Below are positions 26,462-34,611 of a DNA stretch of 64,000 bases, one piece after another. The stretch covers positions 310,001 through 374,000 of the forward strand of contig JACKFF010000002.1 of NCBI GenBank assembly GCA_020632595.1, read 5' to 3'. The notes under the pieces were generated by a model. The model searched no databases. It had not been told where the DNA came from and worked only from the letters and a program-made list of their open reading frames with translations. A program made the position numbers and the translations under genes. Each line of letters begins with the position of its first letter. Positions within the stretch are counted from its first letter, which is position 1. Source of the DNA: Nitrospiraceae bacterium. GTDB lineage: Bacteria; Nitrospirota; Nitrospiria; Nitrospirales; UBA8639.

Positions 26462-28819
26462 ATGTCAGGTCGACCATACGCCCCTATTGTTTTCATCCTG
26501 CTTCTCACGATTATCGTTGGGGGTTGCGCCTTCTTTGTGGGAATACAGCTGGATCAACGGTTCGGGCCTTCCTCCCCGCAAAACCGTTTGACGAAAACAA
26601 CCGAGGTGACAACAGTCAGTTATGAGCAGGATGTGAAACCGATTCTGGAGGCCCGATGTATCGTGTGTCATGGGTGTTATGATGCCCCCTGTCAACTCAA
26701 TCTCAGTGCCCATGAAGGGATTGAACGCGGTGCCAATAAAGAGCTGGTCTATAACCCTGGTCGATTATTGGCCATGGAACCCACCCGGCTTTTTGTCGAT
26801 GCGCAAACACCATCCGGATGGCGGGAGAAACAGTTTTTCCCGGTGTTGAATGAACGGGTACAAACACAAGAGGCCAATCTCCAAGGGAGCCTGATGGCGA
26901 AAATGTTACTCCTGAAACAACAGCACCCCCTTCCCCCAGTCAGCCCGCTACCAGCCAGTTTTGATTTCGGCATCGAGCGGGCTCAATATTGCCCAACGAT
27001 GCCGGAGTTTGAAGCTTTTGCGCGCAACAACCCTTTATGGGGGATGCCCTATGGACTGCCCGGTTTAAATGAACAGGAACATGCCACAGTGATGACGTGG
27101 TTGGCCGAGGGCGCAGTCGATGAAGCCTCAGCTCCGGTGAGAGCAAGTGCCCGTTCAGCCATTTCGGAATGGGAAACGTTTTTGAATGGCGAGACACCCA
27201 AAGAACAATTAATGAGCCGGTACCTTTACGAGCATCTCTTCCTGGCCCATCTTTATTTTGATGACCTTGCACCTCAACAGTTCTTTCGTCTCGTACGATC
27301 CACCACCCCTCCTGGTGAAGTCATTCATCTCATTGCGACCCGACGGCCTTACGATGACCCAAAAGTCGATCGTATCTATTATCGCTTTGAGCCGGTTCGA
27401 ACCACGATTTTGGCCAAAACCCACATGCCGTATTTGCTGAATCAGGAGCGGCTGTCCCGTTATCGCACCCTCTTTTTAGAACCGGCGTACGAGGTGCAGG
27501 CCTTACCGTCTTATAATCCGGAGGCATCGGCCAACCCTTTTGAGACGTTCAAATCGATTCCGGTGAAATCCCGGTATCGTTTTTTGCTCGATGAAGCCCG
27601 GTTTACCCTGATGAACTTCATCAAGGGGCCTGTCTGTCGAGGACAGGTGGCACTCAATGTGATTAATGAGCGCTTCTGGATTGTTTTTTCAAGCCCCGAG
27701 AGCCCGACCCTTACCCATGCCGCCCAATTCCTTGAAAAAGAAGAGCAGAATCTTCGGATGCCTATCGTCGAGCAGAGCAACGCGACACCCCTCAGGACCT
27801 GGCTGAAATATTCTCAATTAGAAAAGAATTATATAGCCGGAAAAATCGACTTTATTAAACAACACCTTCCGACGCCGGAAGACATTTCCCTCGACCTGAT
27901 TTGGGATGGTGACGGGCAGAATGACAATGCGGCGCTCACCGTGTTTCGACATCTGGATAATGCGACCGTCGTAAAAGGTTTTGTTGGCGAGGAGCCCAAG
28001 ACGCTGGTGTTGCTTGGCTATCCGTTGCTTGAGCGCATTCATTACTTGCTGGTTGCAGGCTATGACATTTATGGCAATATCGGACACCAGTTAAATTCCC
28101 GTTTGTATATGGACTTTTTACGAATGGAGGCTGAACTTGATTTTCTCACTCTGCTCCCGGAACGTACCCGAACCCAAGAATGGCAGTACTGGTATCGGGA
28201 CGCCGGGGAGAAGGTCGAAGATTTTGGGAAGATGTATTTCACCAGCGTCAATCGGCAGACAGGCATTCCGTATCGCACGGCAGACCATAAATTGGAATTG
28301 ATCGGGATGTTACGCGAACGCCTCGCGCCGGTATTACATGCGCCGTATGCGATAGAGAAGTCCGGCAATAGGCACGTCCGTCAACAACTGGAAAAGTTAG
28401 CGCACCTGCAAGGCAAAGCGGTGTCCTGGTTGCCGCAAAACGCCATCTTATCCATCAGTGGGTCCCCTGATCAGGTGGTGACCCTCATCCATGATAACGG
28501 CCTGAGCAATGTGTCCCATCTGCTCTTCGAACAAGAACGGCGTTTGCCCGAAGAAGATACGTTAACGGTGGTGCGAGGGTTTTTGGGCGCCTATCCCAAC
28601 GCCTTTTACCATGTCGATGAATCAAAACTGGAAGAGTTTGTCGGTGCCGTGGAACGCCTCGGGAGTGAGGAGGATTATCAATCGTTGCTCAGTCGTTTTG
28701 GTGTCAGACGAAGTGATCCTGATTTCTGGAAGCATAGTGATGTTATTCAGGCGGCCTATCAGCACGAGTCTCCTATTGAAGCAGGCCTCCTGGATTATAA
28801 TCGTCTGGAAAATAGGTGA
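26462..28819 (+). CDS. cti: Fatty acid cis/trans isomerase
   Basis: 785 residues, start preceded by AAGGAGATA. N-terminal helix with lipobox-like IIVGGC (Cys22), then a c-type heme motif CIVCH (Cys66, Cys69, His70) that is typical of Cti. Further conserved pieces: LNLSAHEGIERGANKELVYN, PTRLFVDAQTPSGWREKQFF, WLAEGA and FKSIPVKSRYRFLLDEARFTLMNFIKGPVCRGQVALNVI (in segments). Length fits the family. Cti converts cis- to trans-unsaturated phospholipid acyl chains in the periplasm, a rapid response to solvents or heat. Stands alone with a good ribosome-binding site. Confidence 0.93.
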   Translation: MSGRPYAPIVFILLLTIIVGGCAFFVGIQLDQRFGPSSPQNRLTKTTEVTTVSYEQDVKPILEARCIVCHGCYDAPCQLNLSAHEGIERGANKELVYNPGRLLAMEPTRLFVDAQTPSGWREKQFFPVLNERVQTQEANLQGSLMAKMLLLKQQHPLPPVSPLPASFDFGIERAQYCPTMPEFEAFARNNPLWGMPYGLPGLNEQEHATVMTWLAEGAVDEASAPVRASARSAISEWETFLNGETPKEQLMSRYLYEHLFLAHLYFDDLAPQQFFRLVRSTTPPGEVIHLIATRRPYDDPKVDRIYYRFEPVRTTILAKTHMPYLLNQERLSRYRTLFLEPAYEVQALPSYNPEASANPFETFKSIPVKSRYRFLLDEARFTLMNFIKGPVCRGQVALNVINERFWIVFSSPESPTLTHAAQFLEKEEQNLRMPIVEQSNATPLRTWLKYSQLEKNYIAGKIDFIKQHLPTPEDISLDLIWDGDGQNDNAALTVFRHLDNATVVKGFVGEEPKTLVLLGYPLLERIHYLLVAGYDIYGNIGHQLNSRLYMDFLRMEAELDFLTLLPERTRTQEWQYWYRDAGEKVEDFGKMYFTSVNRQTGIPYRTADHKLELIGMLRERLAPVLHAPYAIEKSGNRHVRQQLEKLAHLQGKAVSWLPQNAILSISGSPDQVVTLIHDNGLSNVSHLLFEQERRLPEEDTLTVVRGFLGAYPNAFYHVDESKLEEFVGAVERLGSEEDYQSLLSRFGVRRSDPDFWKHSDVIQAAYQHESPIEAGLLDYNRLENR

Positions 28820-28848
28820 TATGGGTACGAATGAAAAATAACTTCTGA

Positions 28849-29556
28849 TTATTGAATGGCTTTCTGATACTCTCGTAGTCCGCGTTCCTCGTCTAAACGC
28901 TGTCGAAGTTTCTTGCCCCAATAGTCAAATATCTCCAGCACCGGTCCCAAGGAATCTTTATCGCGGGTCAGGAGAATCTCCGGGCTCATCCGTTTTTCCA
29001 TATACGCCACCAGTCGTTCCTGGGTCTGAGTATCCAATATTTCGACCTCAATGGCCGCTTCTCCCTCCAGGGCATTCATGCCGTAAATCTTTTCGCCAGC
29101 CCGGATCAGAAGATCATTGGCCAGCGGAAGGATCTGGTCCGGCGTGGACACTGACGGGCGTTCCAACAACACGTCCGTCAGGGCCGCGCGAAGCCGCAGG
29201 ACTCCTGGACCCGGATCTTTCACAATCACATAGCCCCCCGCCAGTGCCCGGGTCATGCTTTCCTGGAATCCCAGAGCCAGTTTCCAGGCCGTTAAGGCAT
29301 CAAGACCGCCATACTCAGAATGTTGACTGGGCCAGATCACCAGAGGATCCAGAATAATGTGGGTGTATTCTTTGAAATTGACACCCGGCTTCCGGTAACT
29401 CCAGGCACCGCTGTCATCCGGCGAGGGACGAAGGCTGGTGTAATCGGTTAAAAACCCGGAAAAATTTAACGGCTCGTTTTTGGGAGCACATCCGGAGAGG
29501 CTGATGATCACGGACAGGAGCAGACTCAGCGCCGGTATTTGCGGAAAAGGGTGCAT
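28849..29556 (-). CDS. DUF3313-like lipoprotein (second paralogue)
   Basis: 235 residues from the ATG at 29556, where GAGG lies upstream and the lipoprotein signal (LLLSVIISLSGC) then falls at the very N-terminus. GFLTDYTSLRPSPD, YRKPGVNFKEYTHIILDPLVIW, YVIVKDPGPGVLRLRAALTDV and FDYWGKKLRQRL align in order with the DUF3313 protein at 23342-24037. Convergent with cti (30 bases between the stops). Function unknown. Confidence 0.8.
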   Translation of the reverse strand: MHPFPQIPALSLLLSVIISLSGCAPKNEPLNFSGFLTDYTSLRPSPDDSGAWSYRKPGVNFKEYTHIILDPLVIWPSQHSEYGGLDALTAWKLALGFQESMTRALAGGYVIVKDPGPGVLRLRAALTDVLLERPSVSTPDQILPLANDLLIRAGEKIYGMNALEGEAAIEVEILDTQTQERLVAYMEKRMSPEILLTRDKDSLGPVLEIFDYWGKKLRQRLDEERGLREYQKAIQ

Positions 29557-29671
29557 CACGGTATCCTCAATTTTTTGAGATCGAAAGTTGACGAGTATAT
29601 CCCGTCTGCTCCATAAAGGCCATATCACGGCCGCACTTCAACGTACCTCCATTTGAAAAAGAGGGTGTCCC

Positions 29672-29956
29672 ATGATGAGAGCATGGCTTGTGGTTTGTGT
29701 TGGAAGTCTTTTCCTGTGTGGATGCACGGAAGTGAAGTATGTCAAGGCCGGTGCCACGGATGCGGATTTTGAGGCTGATAAAGTCGATTGCCGGGGTCAA
29801 ATCCTTATGTCGCCACCCGGCCCGGTCATCCCCAGCGGTCAAATGGGAAAACCGGGAGTCAGCCAAGGGTTCATCACGAAATCAGCCGATCAGGCGGCAC
29901 AACAAGAGGTTGACCAGTGTTTGCGAGCAAAAGGATGGGAACCTCAACCGCAGTGA
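29672..29956 (+). CDS. Small lipoprotein, unknown function
   Basis: 94 residues. Signal and lipobox (VVCVGSLFLCGC), then TEVKYVKAGATDADFEADKVDC, a pattern of small lipoproteins that carry a conserved Cys pair (VDCRG and VDQCL). A GAGGGTG lies upstream. It is divergent from the DUF3313 gene and lies 95 bases before tex. No specific role can be assigned. Confidence 0.68.
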   Translation: MMRAWLVVCVGSLFLCGCTEVKYVKAGATDADFEADKVDCRGQILMSPPGPVIPSGQMGKPGVSQGFITKSADQAAQQEVDQCLRAKGWEPQPQ

Positions 29957-30051
29957 GGTGCTGAGTGGATTGACGCGCAGCCGGGCTGTTGTGGTGAAGA
30001 ACAATTCTTGATGAACATTTCATTCATGATCAGTAAGGATGGAAAGAGAAT

Positions 30052-32205
30052 ATGAATTCAGCATTGCATGATCAGACGATTGCGAAGGAACTGAAGATCT
30101 CCGACAAGCAGGTGGCAGCCACGGTGAGCTTGCTGGATGATGGCGCCACGGTACCGTTTCTTTCACGGTATCGAAAAGAAGTCACGGGCGGGTTGGATGA
30201 GGTCGTGATTACCGCCATTCGGGATCGTGTCGCACAGCTTCGAGAATTGGATAAGCGGCGGGACGTCATCCTGGCCTCGCTTGAGGAGCAAGGCAAACTC
30301 ACCGACGTGCTGCAAGGGCAGGTGCACGCGGCCGCGACCATGACCGAATTGGAAGACATCTATTTACCCTTCCGCCCCAAACGCCGCACGAGGGCCATGA
30401 TCGCCAAAGAGCGGGGATTGGAACCGCTGGCGTTGTCCCTCTGGGCGCAAGAGGTCCAATTGCCTGTCGAAGCCGAGGCCCAAAAATATCTCAATCCGGA
30501 ATGCAGTGTGGAGACGGTGGAAGACGCGTTAGCCGGCGCGCGCGATATCATGGCCGAATGGATCAGCGAAGATTTGCAGGCTCGCGCCTCCATGCGGGCG
30601 CTCTATCTGGAGCAGGGGATCTTCAAAACCACTGCCGTGCGGGGGAAAGATGTTCAAGGCAGCAAGTATCGGGATTATGTCGAATGGGAGGAACCGGTCG
30701 CCAAGGCACCCTCCCATCGGGTACTGGCCATGCGGCGTGGAGAAACAGAAGGGTTTCTGACCTTTCGGGTGATGGTGCCGGAAGCGGAAGCGCTGTCGTT
30801 ACTGCATCGCCTCTTTCTCAAAGGAAAAGGGCCGGCATCGGAACAGGTCACGCTGGCCATCAAAGACAGTTTTACCAGGCTCCTGTCCCTCTCAATGGAA
30901 ACCGAAGCCCGCCTGGTTACTAAAACCCGTGCCGATCAAACGGCGATAGAAGTGTTTGCGCAAAATGTGCAGCAACTGCTCATGGCCCCACCGCTGGGCC
31001 AGAAGACCGTGCTGGCCATCGATCCCGGTTTTCGCACCGGATGTAAAATGGTCTGTCTTGACCGCCAGGGCACCCTGCGTCATACGGAGACTATCTTTCC
31101 GCATCTGGGAGCAAGCGGGGCCGCCAAAGCGGGAGAATTAGTTGTGGAATTGTGTCAGCGTTTTCAGGTTGAGGCGATCGCCGTGGGCAATGGGACAGCC
31201 GGGAGGGAGACCGAAACGTTTCTCCGCACATTGAAATTGCCATCCGCTATCCCCATTGTGATGGTTAACGAAAGCGGTGCGTCCGTCTATTCCGCGTCCC
31301 CGTTGGCCCGGCAGGAATTTCCCGATCAGGATGTGACGGTGCGTGGGGCCGTCTCGATCGGGCGACGGCTCATGGATCCTTTAGCCGAACTGGTGAAGAT
31401 CGATCCCAAGGCTATCGGCGTCGGGCAATATCAACATGATGTCGATCAGGGCATCCTGAAACAACGGTTGCAGGATGTGGTTATCAGTTGTGTCAATCGG
31501 GTCGGGGTGGACGTGAATATGGCGAGCCCGCAACTGCTCACGGCCGTCTCCGGTGTGGGTCCGCAACTGGCCGCGAATATTGTGGCCTATCGACAGGAAC
31601 ATGGTCCGTTTGCCAACCGAACCGCATTAAAGAACGTCCCGCGCCTGGGAGCCAAAGCCTTTGAGCAAGCGGCGGGATTTTTACGCATCACCGATGGCGA
31701 GCATCCGCTGGATGCCAGCGCCGTGCATCCCGAACGGTATGCTGTGGTCAACGCGATGGCCAAAGATTTAGGCTGCACCGTGAAGGACCTCATGAAGGAT
31801 CCGGCCCGCCAACGCACGATCGATCTCAATCGATATATCACAGAGGACGTGGGCAAACCGACCTTAATGGATATTCTCACCGAATTGGCCAAGCCCGGCC
31901 GTGATCCGCGTCAACAGTTTGAAGCCGTCAAGTTTGATGAAGGGGTGCAATCCATCGAGCAGGTCACGCCCGGCATGATCCTGTCCGGAGTGGTGACCAA
32001 TGTCACGGCCTTTGGCGCGTTCGTCGATATCGGCGTGCATCAGGATGGCCTGGTGCATATCAGTCAACTCGCCAACAAATTTGTCAGCGATCCCAACACA
32101 GTGGTGCAGGTCAATCAACAGGTCAAAGTCACCGTGCTGGAAGTCGACGTTCCCCGCAAGCGTATTTCGCTGTCCATGAAAGCGGCGGCAAACGGGAAGT
32201 CCTGA
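30052..32205 (+). CDS. tex: RNA-binding transcriptional accessory protein Tex
   Basis: 717 residues, the usual length. N-terminal helical Tex_N domain (ISDKQVAATVSLLDDGATVPFLSRYRKE). A YqgF-type RNase H fold begins at VLAIDPGFRTGCK near residue 320. Helix-hairpin-helix motifs follow (LLTAVSGVGPQLAANIVAYR, LKNVPRLGAKAFEQAAGFLRI, about 488-560). A C-terminal S1 RNA-binding domain covers about 636-712 (GMILSGVVTNVTAFGAFVDIG, QDGLVHISQLA, VDVPRKRISLSMK). Cytoplasmic, binds nucleic acids and affects transcription elongation. A duplicate of its last 22 codons lies just downstream. Confidence 0.95.
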   Translation: MNSALHDQTIAKELKISDKQVAATVSLLDDGATVPFLSRYRKEVTGGLDEVVITAIRDRVAQLRELDKRRDVILASLEEQGKLTDVLQGQVHAAATMTELEDIYLPFRPKRRTRAMIAKERGLEPLALSLWAQEVQLPVEAEAQKYLNPECSVETVEDALAGARDIMAEWISEDLQARASMRALYLEQGIFKTTAVRGKDVQGSKYRDYVEWEEPVAKAPSHRVLAMRRGETEGFLTFRVMVPEAEALSLLHRLFLKGKGPASEQVTLAIKDSFTRLLSLSMETEARLVTKTRADQTAIEVFAQNVQQLLMAPPLGQKTVLAIDPGFRTGCKMVCLDRQGTLRHTETIFPHLGASGAAKAGELVVELCQRFQVEAIAVGNGTAGRETETFLRTLKLPSAIPIVMVNESGASVYSASPLARQEFPDQDVTVRGAVSIGRRLMDPLAELVKIDPKAIGVGQYQHDVDQGILKQRLQDVVISCVNRVGVDVNMASPQLLTAVSGVGPQLAANIVAYRQEHGPFANRTALKNVPRLGAKAFEQAAGFLRITDGEHPLDASAVHPERYAVVNAMAKDLGCTVKDLMKDPARQRTIDLNRYITEDVGKPTLMDILTELAKPGRDPRQQFEAVKFDEGVQSIEQVTPGMILSGVVTNVTAFGAFVDIGVHQDGLVHISQLANKFVSDPNTVVQVNQQVKVTVLEVDVPRKRISLSMKAAANGKS

Positions 32206-32246
32206 GTCCCGGTGGTCATTTCGCTCAGCCATGTGGCTGCGAGCTG

Positions 32247-32280
32247 GGCCCAGATTCTTCGTTGCACTCAGAATGACAAC
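32247..32280 (-). repeat. REP-like unit
   Basis: Reverse-orientation copy of the small intergenic repeat (consensus GTCATCCTGAG ... GCGAAGGATCTG ... GCCC). Here CAGATTCTTCG and CACTCAGAATGACAA are seen, between tex and its duplicated tail. Confidence 0.6.
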
Positions 32281-32286
32281 GGGATA

Positions 32287-32355
32287 TTCAAGGTGGACAT
32301 TCCCCGCAAGCGCATTTCGCGGTCGATGAAAGCGGCCTCAAACGGAAGGATCTAA
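32287..32355 (+). pseudogene. Duplicated 3' tail of tex
   Basis: Encodes FKVDIPRKRISRSMKAASNG followed by RI and a TAA stop, closely matching the VDVPRKRISLSMKAAANGKS end of Tex at 32140-32205. Nucleotide identity is roughly 80 percent or more over about 60 bases. No upstream part is present. It resembles the leftover tail at 3674-3745: in both cases a short 3' gene end lies just past an intact copy and next to a TA pair. Confidence 0.75.
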
Positions 32356-32412
32356 TGGTGCTCGGTGAGTAAGTGAACTGTTCCCTTTTGCGGGGCTTGT
32401 GGCAAGATGGCT

Positions 32413-32718
32413 TCAGGACGGTAAAACAGGGATTTTGGCCAACACACAGGCCTGGCGTAGCTTGGTATCAAGTGTAGCCAGCGGCATCCCACGTCTTTTG
32501 GCTAACTCAAGATATGAGGCGTCGTAGGTGGTTAATTCGTACTTCCGGGCCAAGGACATAGTTTCTTCCAATGCTTGTTCAGTAGAGGTGGCATCAATTT
32601 CCACAGGCAACGCACGAAGTTCATTGATCAGCTCACTCACATCCCGAGCGGTCAGTCGGCCCCGTTTGACTGAAATGAGTAAGGCCTTTCCAAATTCTAA
32701 TGGCCAAACGGGTGACAA
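32413..32718 (-). pseudogene. N-terminally truncated PIN-domain toxin (VapC)
   Basis: 101 residues remain. WPLEFGKALLISVKRGRLT, TTYDASYLELAKRRGMPLATLD and the end ACVLAKIPVL match the middle and C-terminal parts of VapC toxins. The first 40-50 residues, with the first catalytic Asp (the VVDASV-type strand), are absent: the sequence starts about where the second helix should, only a few bases after the antitoxin stop. Probably inactive. The antitoxin just upstream is intact. Confidence 0.75.
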
Positions 32719-32724
32719 ACGGCA

Positions 32725-32997
32725 TCAGTATCGGTGGCCCAGATGAGCCAAATCGCGAAGCGTTTCGTTCTTTTTGAGAAGGCGTTGGGTGCTGACGCCT
32801 CGTTGACGAAGAATTTCCCGGTAAGAACGAATACCCTTGATGGTTTGGCGAACCGCTTCGGGATCCTTGCGGGTCACTGGGACGAGTTCCGCTACAGGCC
32901 GTCCATGTTTGGTGATAATAAAACGTTCTCCCTTTTGGATTCGCTCGAGTAATTTAGGTAAATGTGTTTTGGCTTCATACGCCCCAATTTCAGGCAT
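32725..32997 (-). CDS. Phd/YefM-type antitoxin
   Basis: 90 residues, with AAGGAG upstream of the ATG. MPEIGAYEAKTHLPKLLERIQKG and FIITKHGRPVAELVPV are the classic Phd/YefM DNA-binding fold. The C-terminal part is a basic, helical toxin-binding tail. It heads a two-gene unit with the truncated PIN toxin. The antitoxin may now act only as a repressor or as protection against related toxins (inference). Confidence 0.85.
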   Translation of the reverse strand: MPEIGAYEAKTHLPKLLERIQKGERFIITKHGRPVAELVPVTRKDPEAVRQTIKGIRSYREILRQRGVSTQRLLKKNETLRDLAHLGHRY

Positions 32998-33332
32998 AAC
33001 GACTATCTCCTTATTTAGACCAGTTATACACTAATTTATGATGGAGGCGGGAGCCCGTCAATAAAGGACGGAATGAAGACGCAATCTTTCCTCTGTTGAT
33101 TTTCCTGTCCCATATCACTACATGGTATCAATTTGGTTAACGGGCAGAAGTACACGTTTGAGTTTTACCGTTCAGACACTGTTTGCTGAATGGCGTGTCG
33201 TGATCTCCAGGGGCGTACCTGGCTTCTAGGGGATTAACAAAGAGTCAGGTTGCATCCTCGACCTTCACGACGGCTCCTTACGCTCGATGGGTCGCATGTT
33301 TTTCGGCAGGCAATCGGCAAGCTTGTCCTGGT
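32998..33332. other. Gene-free stretch
   Basis: Upstream region of the Phd-type antitoxin and DNA up to MITE E. No gene, RNA or clear palindrome recognised. Confidence 0.4.
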
Positions 33333-33546
33333 GGAGTGTTGAATAATAAGGATGTTCAAGGGCAAATTTGCGCAGGATTAGATTACTCATCAAAGGCTCC
33401 GGGTCGGTTCAAAAAAGCATGCCCTGAGTCTTCCCGAAGGGTCCGTCCAGCAAGGCCGCAGCCGTTTTTACGCGCGGAGCGTACGCTGAGTACGTGAGCA
33501 CGGGAAAATGGCGAGAACGCCGCTGGCGGCTTTTTTCAACAGACCC
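33333..33546 (-). mobile_element. MITE copy E (214 bp), 6-bp duplication CCTGGT
   Basis: Starts GGAGTGTTGAATAATAAGG and ends TTTTTTCAACAGACCC. CCTGGT flanks both sides exactly (33327-33332 and 33547-33552). Nearly identical to copies A and C, including the 24-bp internal block. It lies just after the stop of the LysR gene. Confidence 0.92.
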
Positions 33547-33574
33547 CCTGGTGGACCGGGGGAGAGGTACTCTT

Positions 33575-34471
33575 TCAGCGGCTTGCCGCGCAGATATCCC
33601 GGATGTGGCCGCGCAGCCAGCGATGCGCGGGATCGGCATCCAGCCGCGGGTGCCAGAGCAGGGAAACCGTCACTTCCGGGGTGGCGAACGGAAGGGGAAA
33701 ACTCTGCATGCCGTCGCGCAGATTGCCGGTGTGTCGTTCGGGAACGCTGGCGATCAGGTCGGAACCCCGGGCGAGCGCCAGCGCCGCCGAAAAGCCGCCG
33801 ACGATCGTGACGACCTCCCGTGTCAGACCCAACAGCTCCAAGGCCTCATCGATCGGTCCCTTGTCGAGATCCCTGCGCGAGACCACGACGTGCTTTCCGG
33901 CCGCATACCGGGATGGCGTGATTTTCCCCTTGCTCAGCACGTGCCCCTTTCGCACGACGCCGATAAACCGGTCCTGGAACAATGCCTGCGCGCGCACCTC
34001 CGGAGCCGTCGTGTCACCCACCACGCCGGTTTCCAGATCGACGGTCCCGTCGCGCAGTGGGGTACTGTCTTTGTTGGGCTTCTGGACGAAGCGCAACCGC
34101 ACGCCCGGCGCTTCCTTGCCGATGCGGGCAATGAGATCCGGTCCGAAGTTCTCCACAAAGCCTTCGCCGGTCCGGAGCGTGAACGTCCGGACGAGTTGTG
34201 TGAGGTTGAGCTTCCCGGCCGGGCGTAGCACCGCCTCTCCCTCCTGCACGAGCTGACTGACCCGCTCGCGGAGTGCGAGCGCCCGGGGCGTGGGAACGAG
34301 CCCGCGTCCGGCCCTCACCAACAGCGGATCGCCGATTGTCTCTCGCAAGCGCGCCAGCGCGCGGCTCATCGCCGACGGACTCAGCCGCAACCGTCTGGCT
34401 GCGCGCGCCACACTCCCTTCCGCGAGCACCGCATCAAGCGTGATCAGCAGGTTGAAATCAGGGGTCGACAT
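33575..34471 (-). CDS. LysR-family transcriptional regulator
   Basis: 298 residues. Winged helix-turn-helix at residues 5-63 (LITLDAVLAEGSVARAARRL, SPSAMSRALARLRETIGDPLLVR), then a LysR effector domain (TGVVGDTTAPEVRAQALFQDRFIGVVRKGH). Transcribed away from an MFS transporter gene, with a LysR-box-like palindrome between them, so it probably controls that transporter and itself. Base composition is clearly more GC-rich than most neighbours, suggesting acquisition together with the transporter. Confidence 0.92.
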   Translation of the reverse strand: MSTPDFNLLITLDAVLAEGSVARAARRLRLSPSAMSRALARLRETIGDPLLVRAGRGLVPTPRALALRERVSQLVQEGEAVLRPAGKLNLTQLVRTFTLRTGEGFVENFGPDLIARIGKEAPGVRLRFVQKPNKDSTPLRDGTVDLETGVVGDTTAPEVRAQALFQDRFIGVVRKGHVLSKGKITPSRYAAGKHVVVSRRDLDKGPIDEALELLGLTREVVTIVGGFSAALALARGSDLIASVPERHTGNLRDGMQSFPLPFATPEVTVSLLWHPRLDADPAHRWLRGHIRDICAASR

Positions 34472-34495
34472 GCAGGGATTGTAGCATAGTTTATT

Positions 34496-34512
34496 TGTGA
34501 TGTAGCGTCACA
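34496..34512. promoter_or_regulatory. Probable LysR operator (TGTGA-N7-TCACA)
   Basis: A perfect 5-bp inverted repeat, TGTGA at 34496-34500 and TCACA at 34508-34512, spaced by 7 bases. It has the T-N11-A form of LysR boxes and lies 25 bases upstream of the lysR start in the divergent lysR/MFS intergenic region. Confidence 0.6.
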
Positions 34513-34611
34513 TGCACGAATACAGTGCAAGTGGTGCGTCTTCCGCCAGGTCCCGGCAGAGAGTATATTTTCGAACATGACAGGTGGAGCGGGGCCAAAC
34601 AAGCGGAGGGT

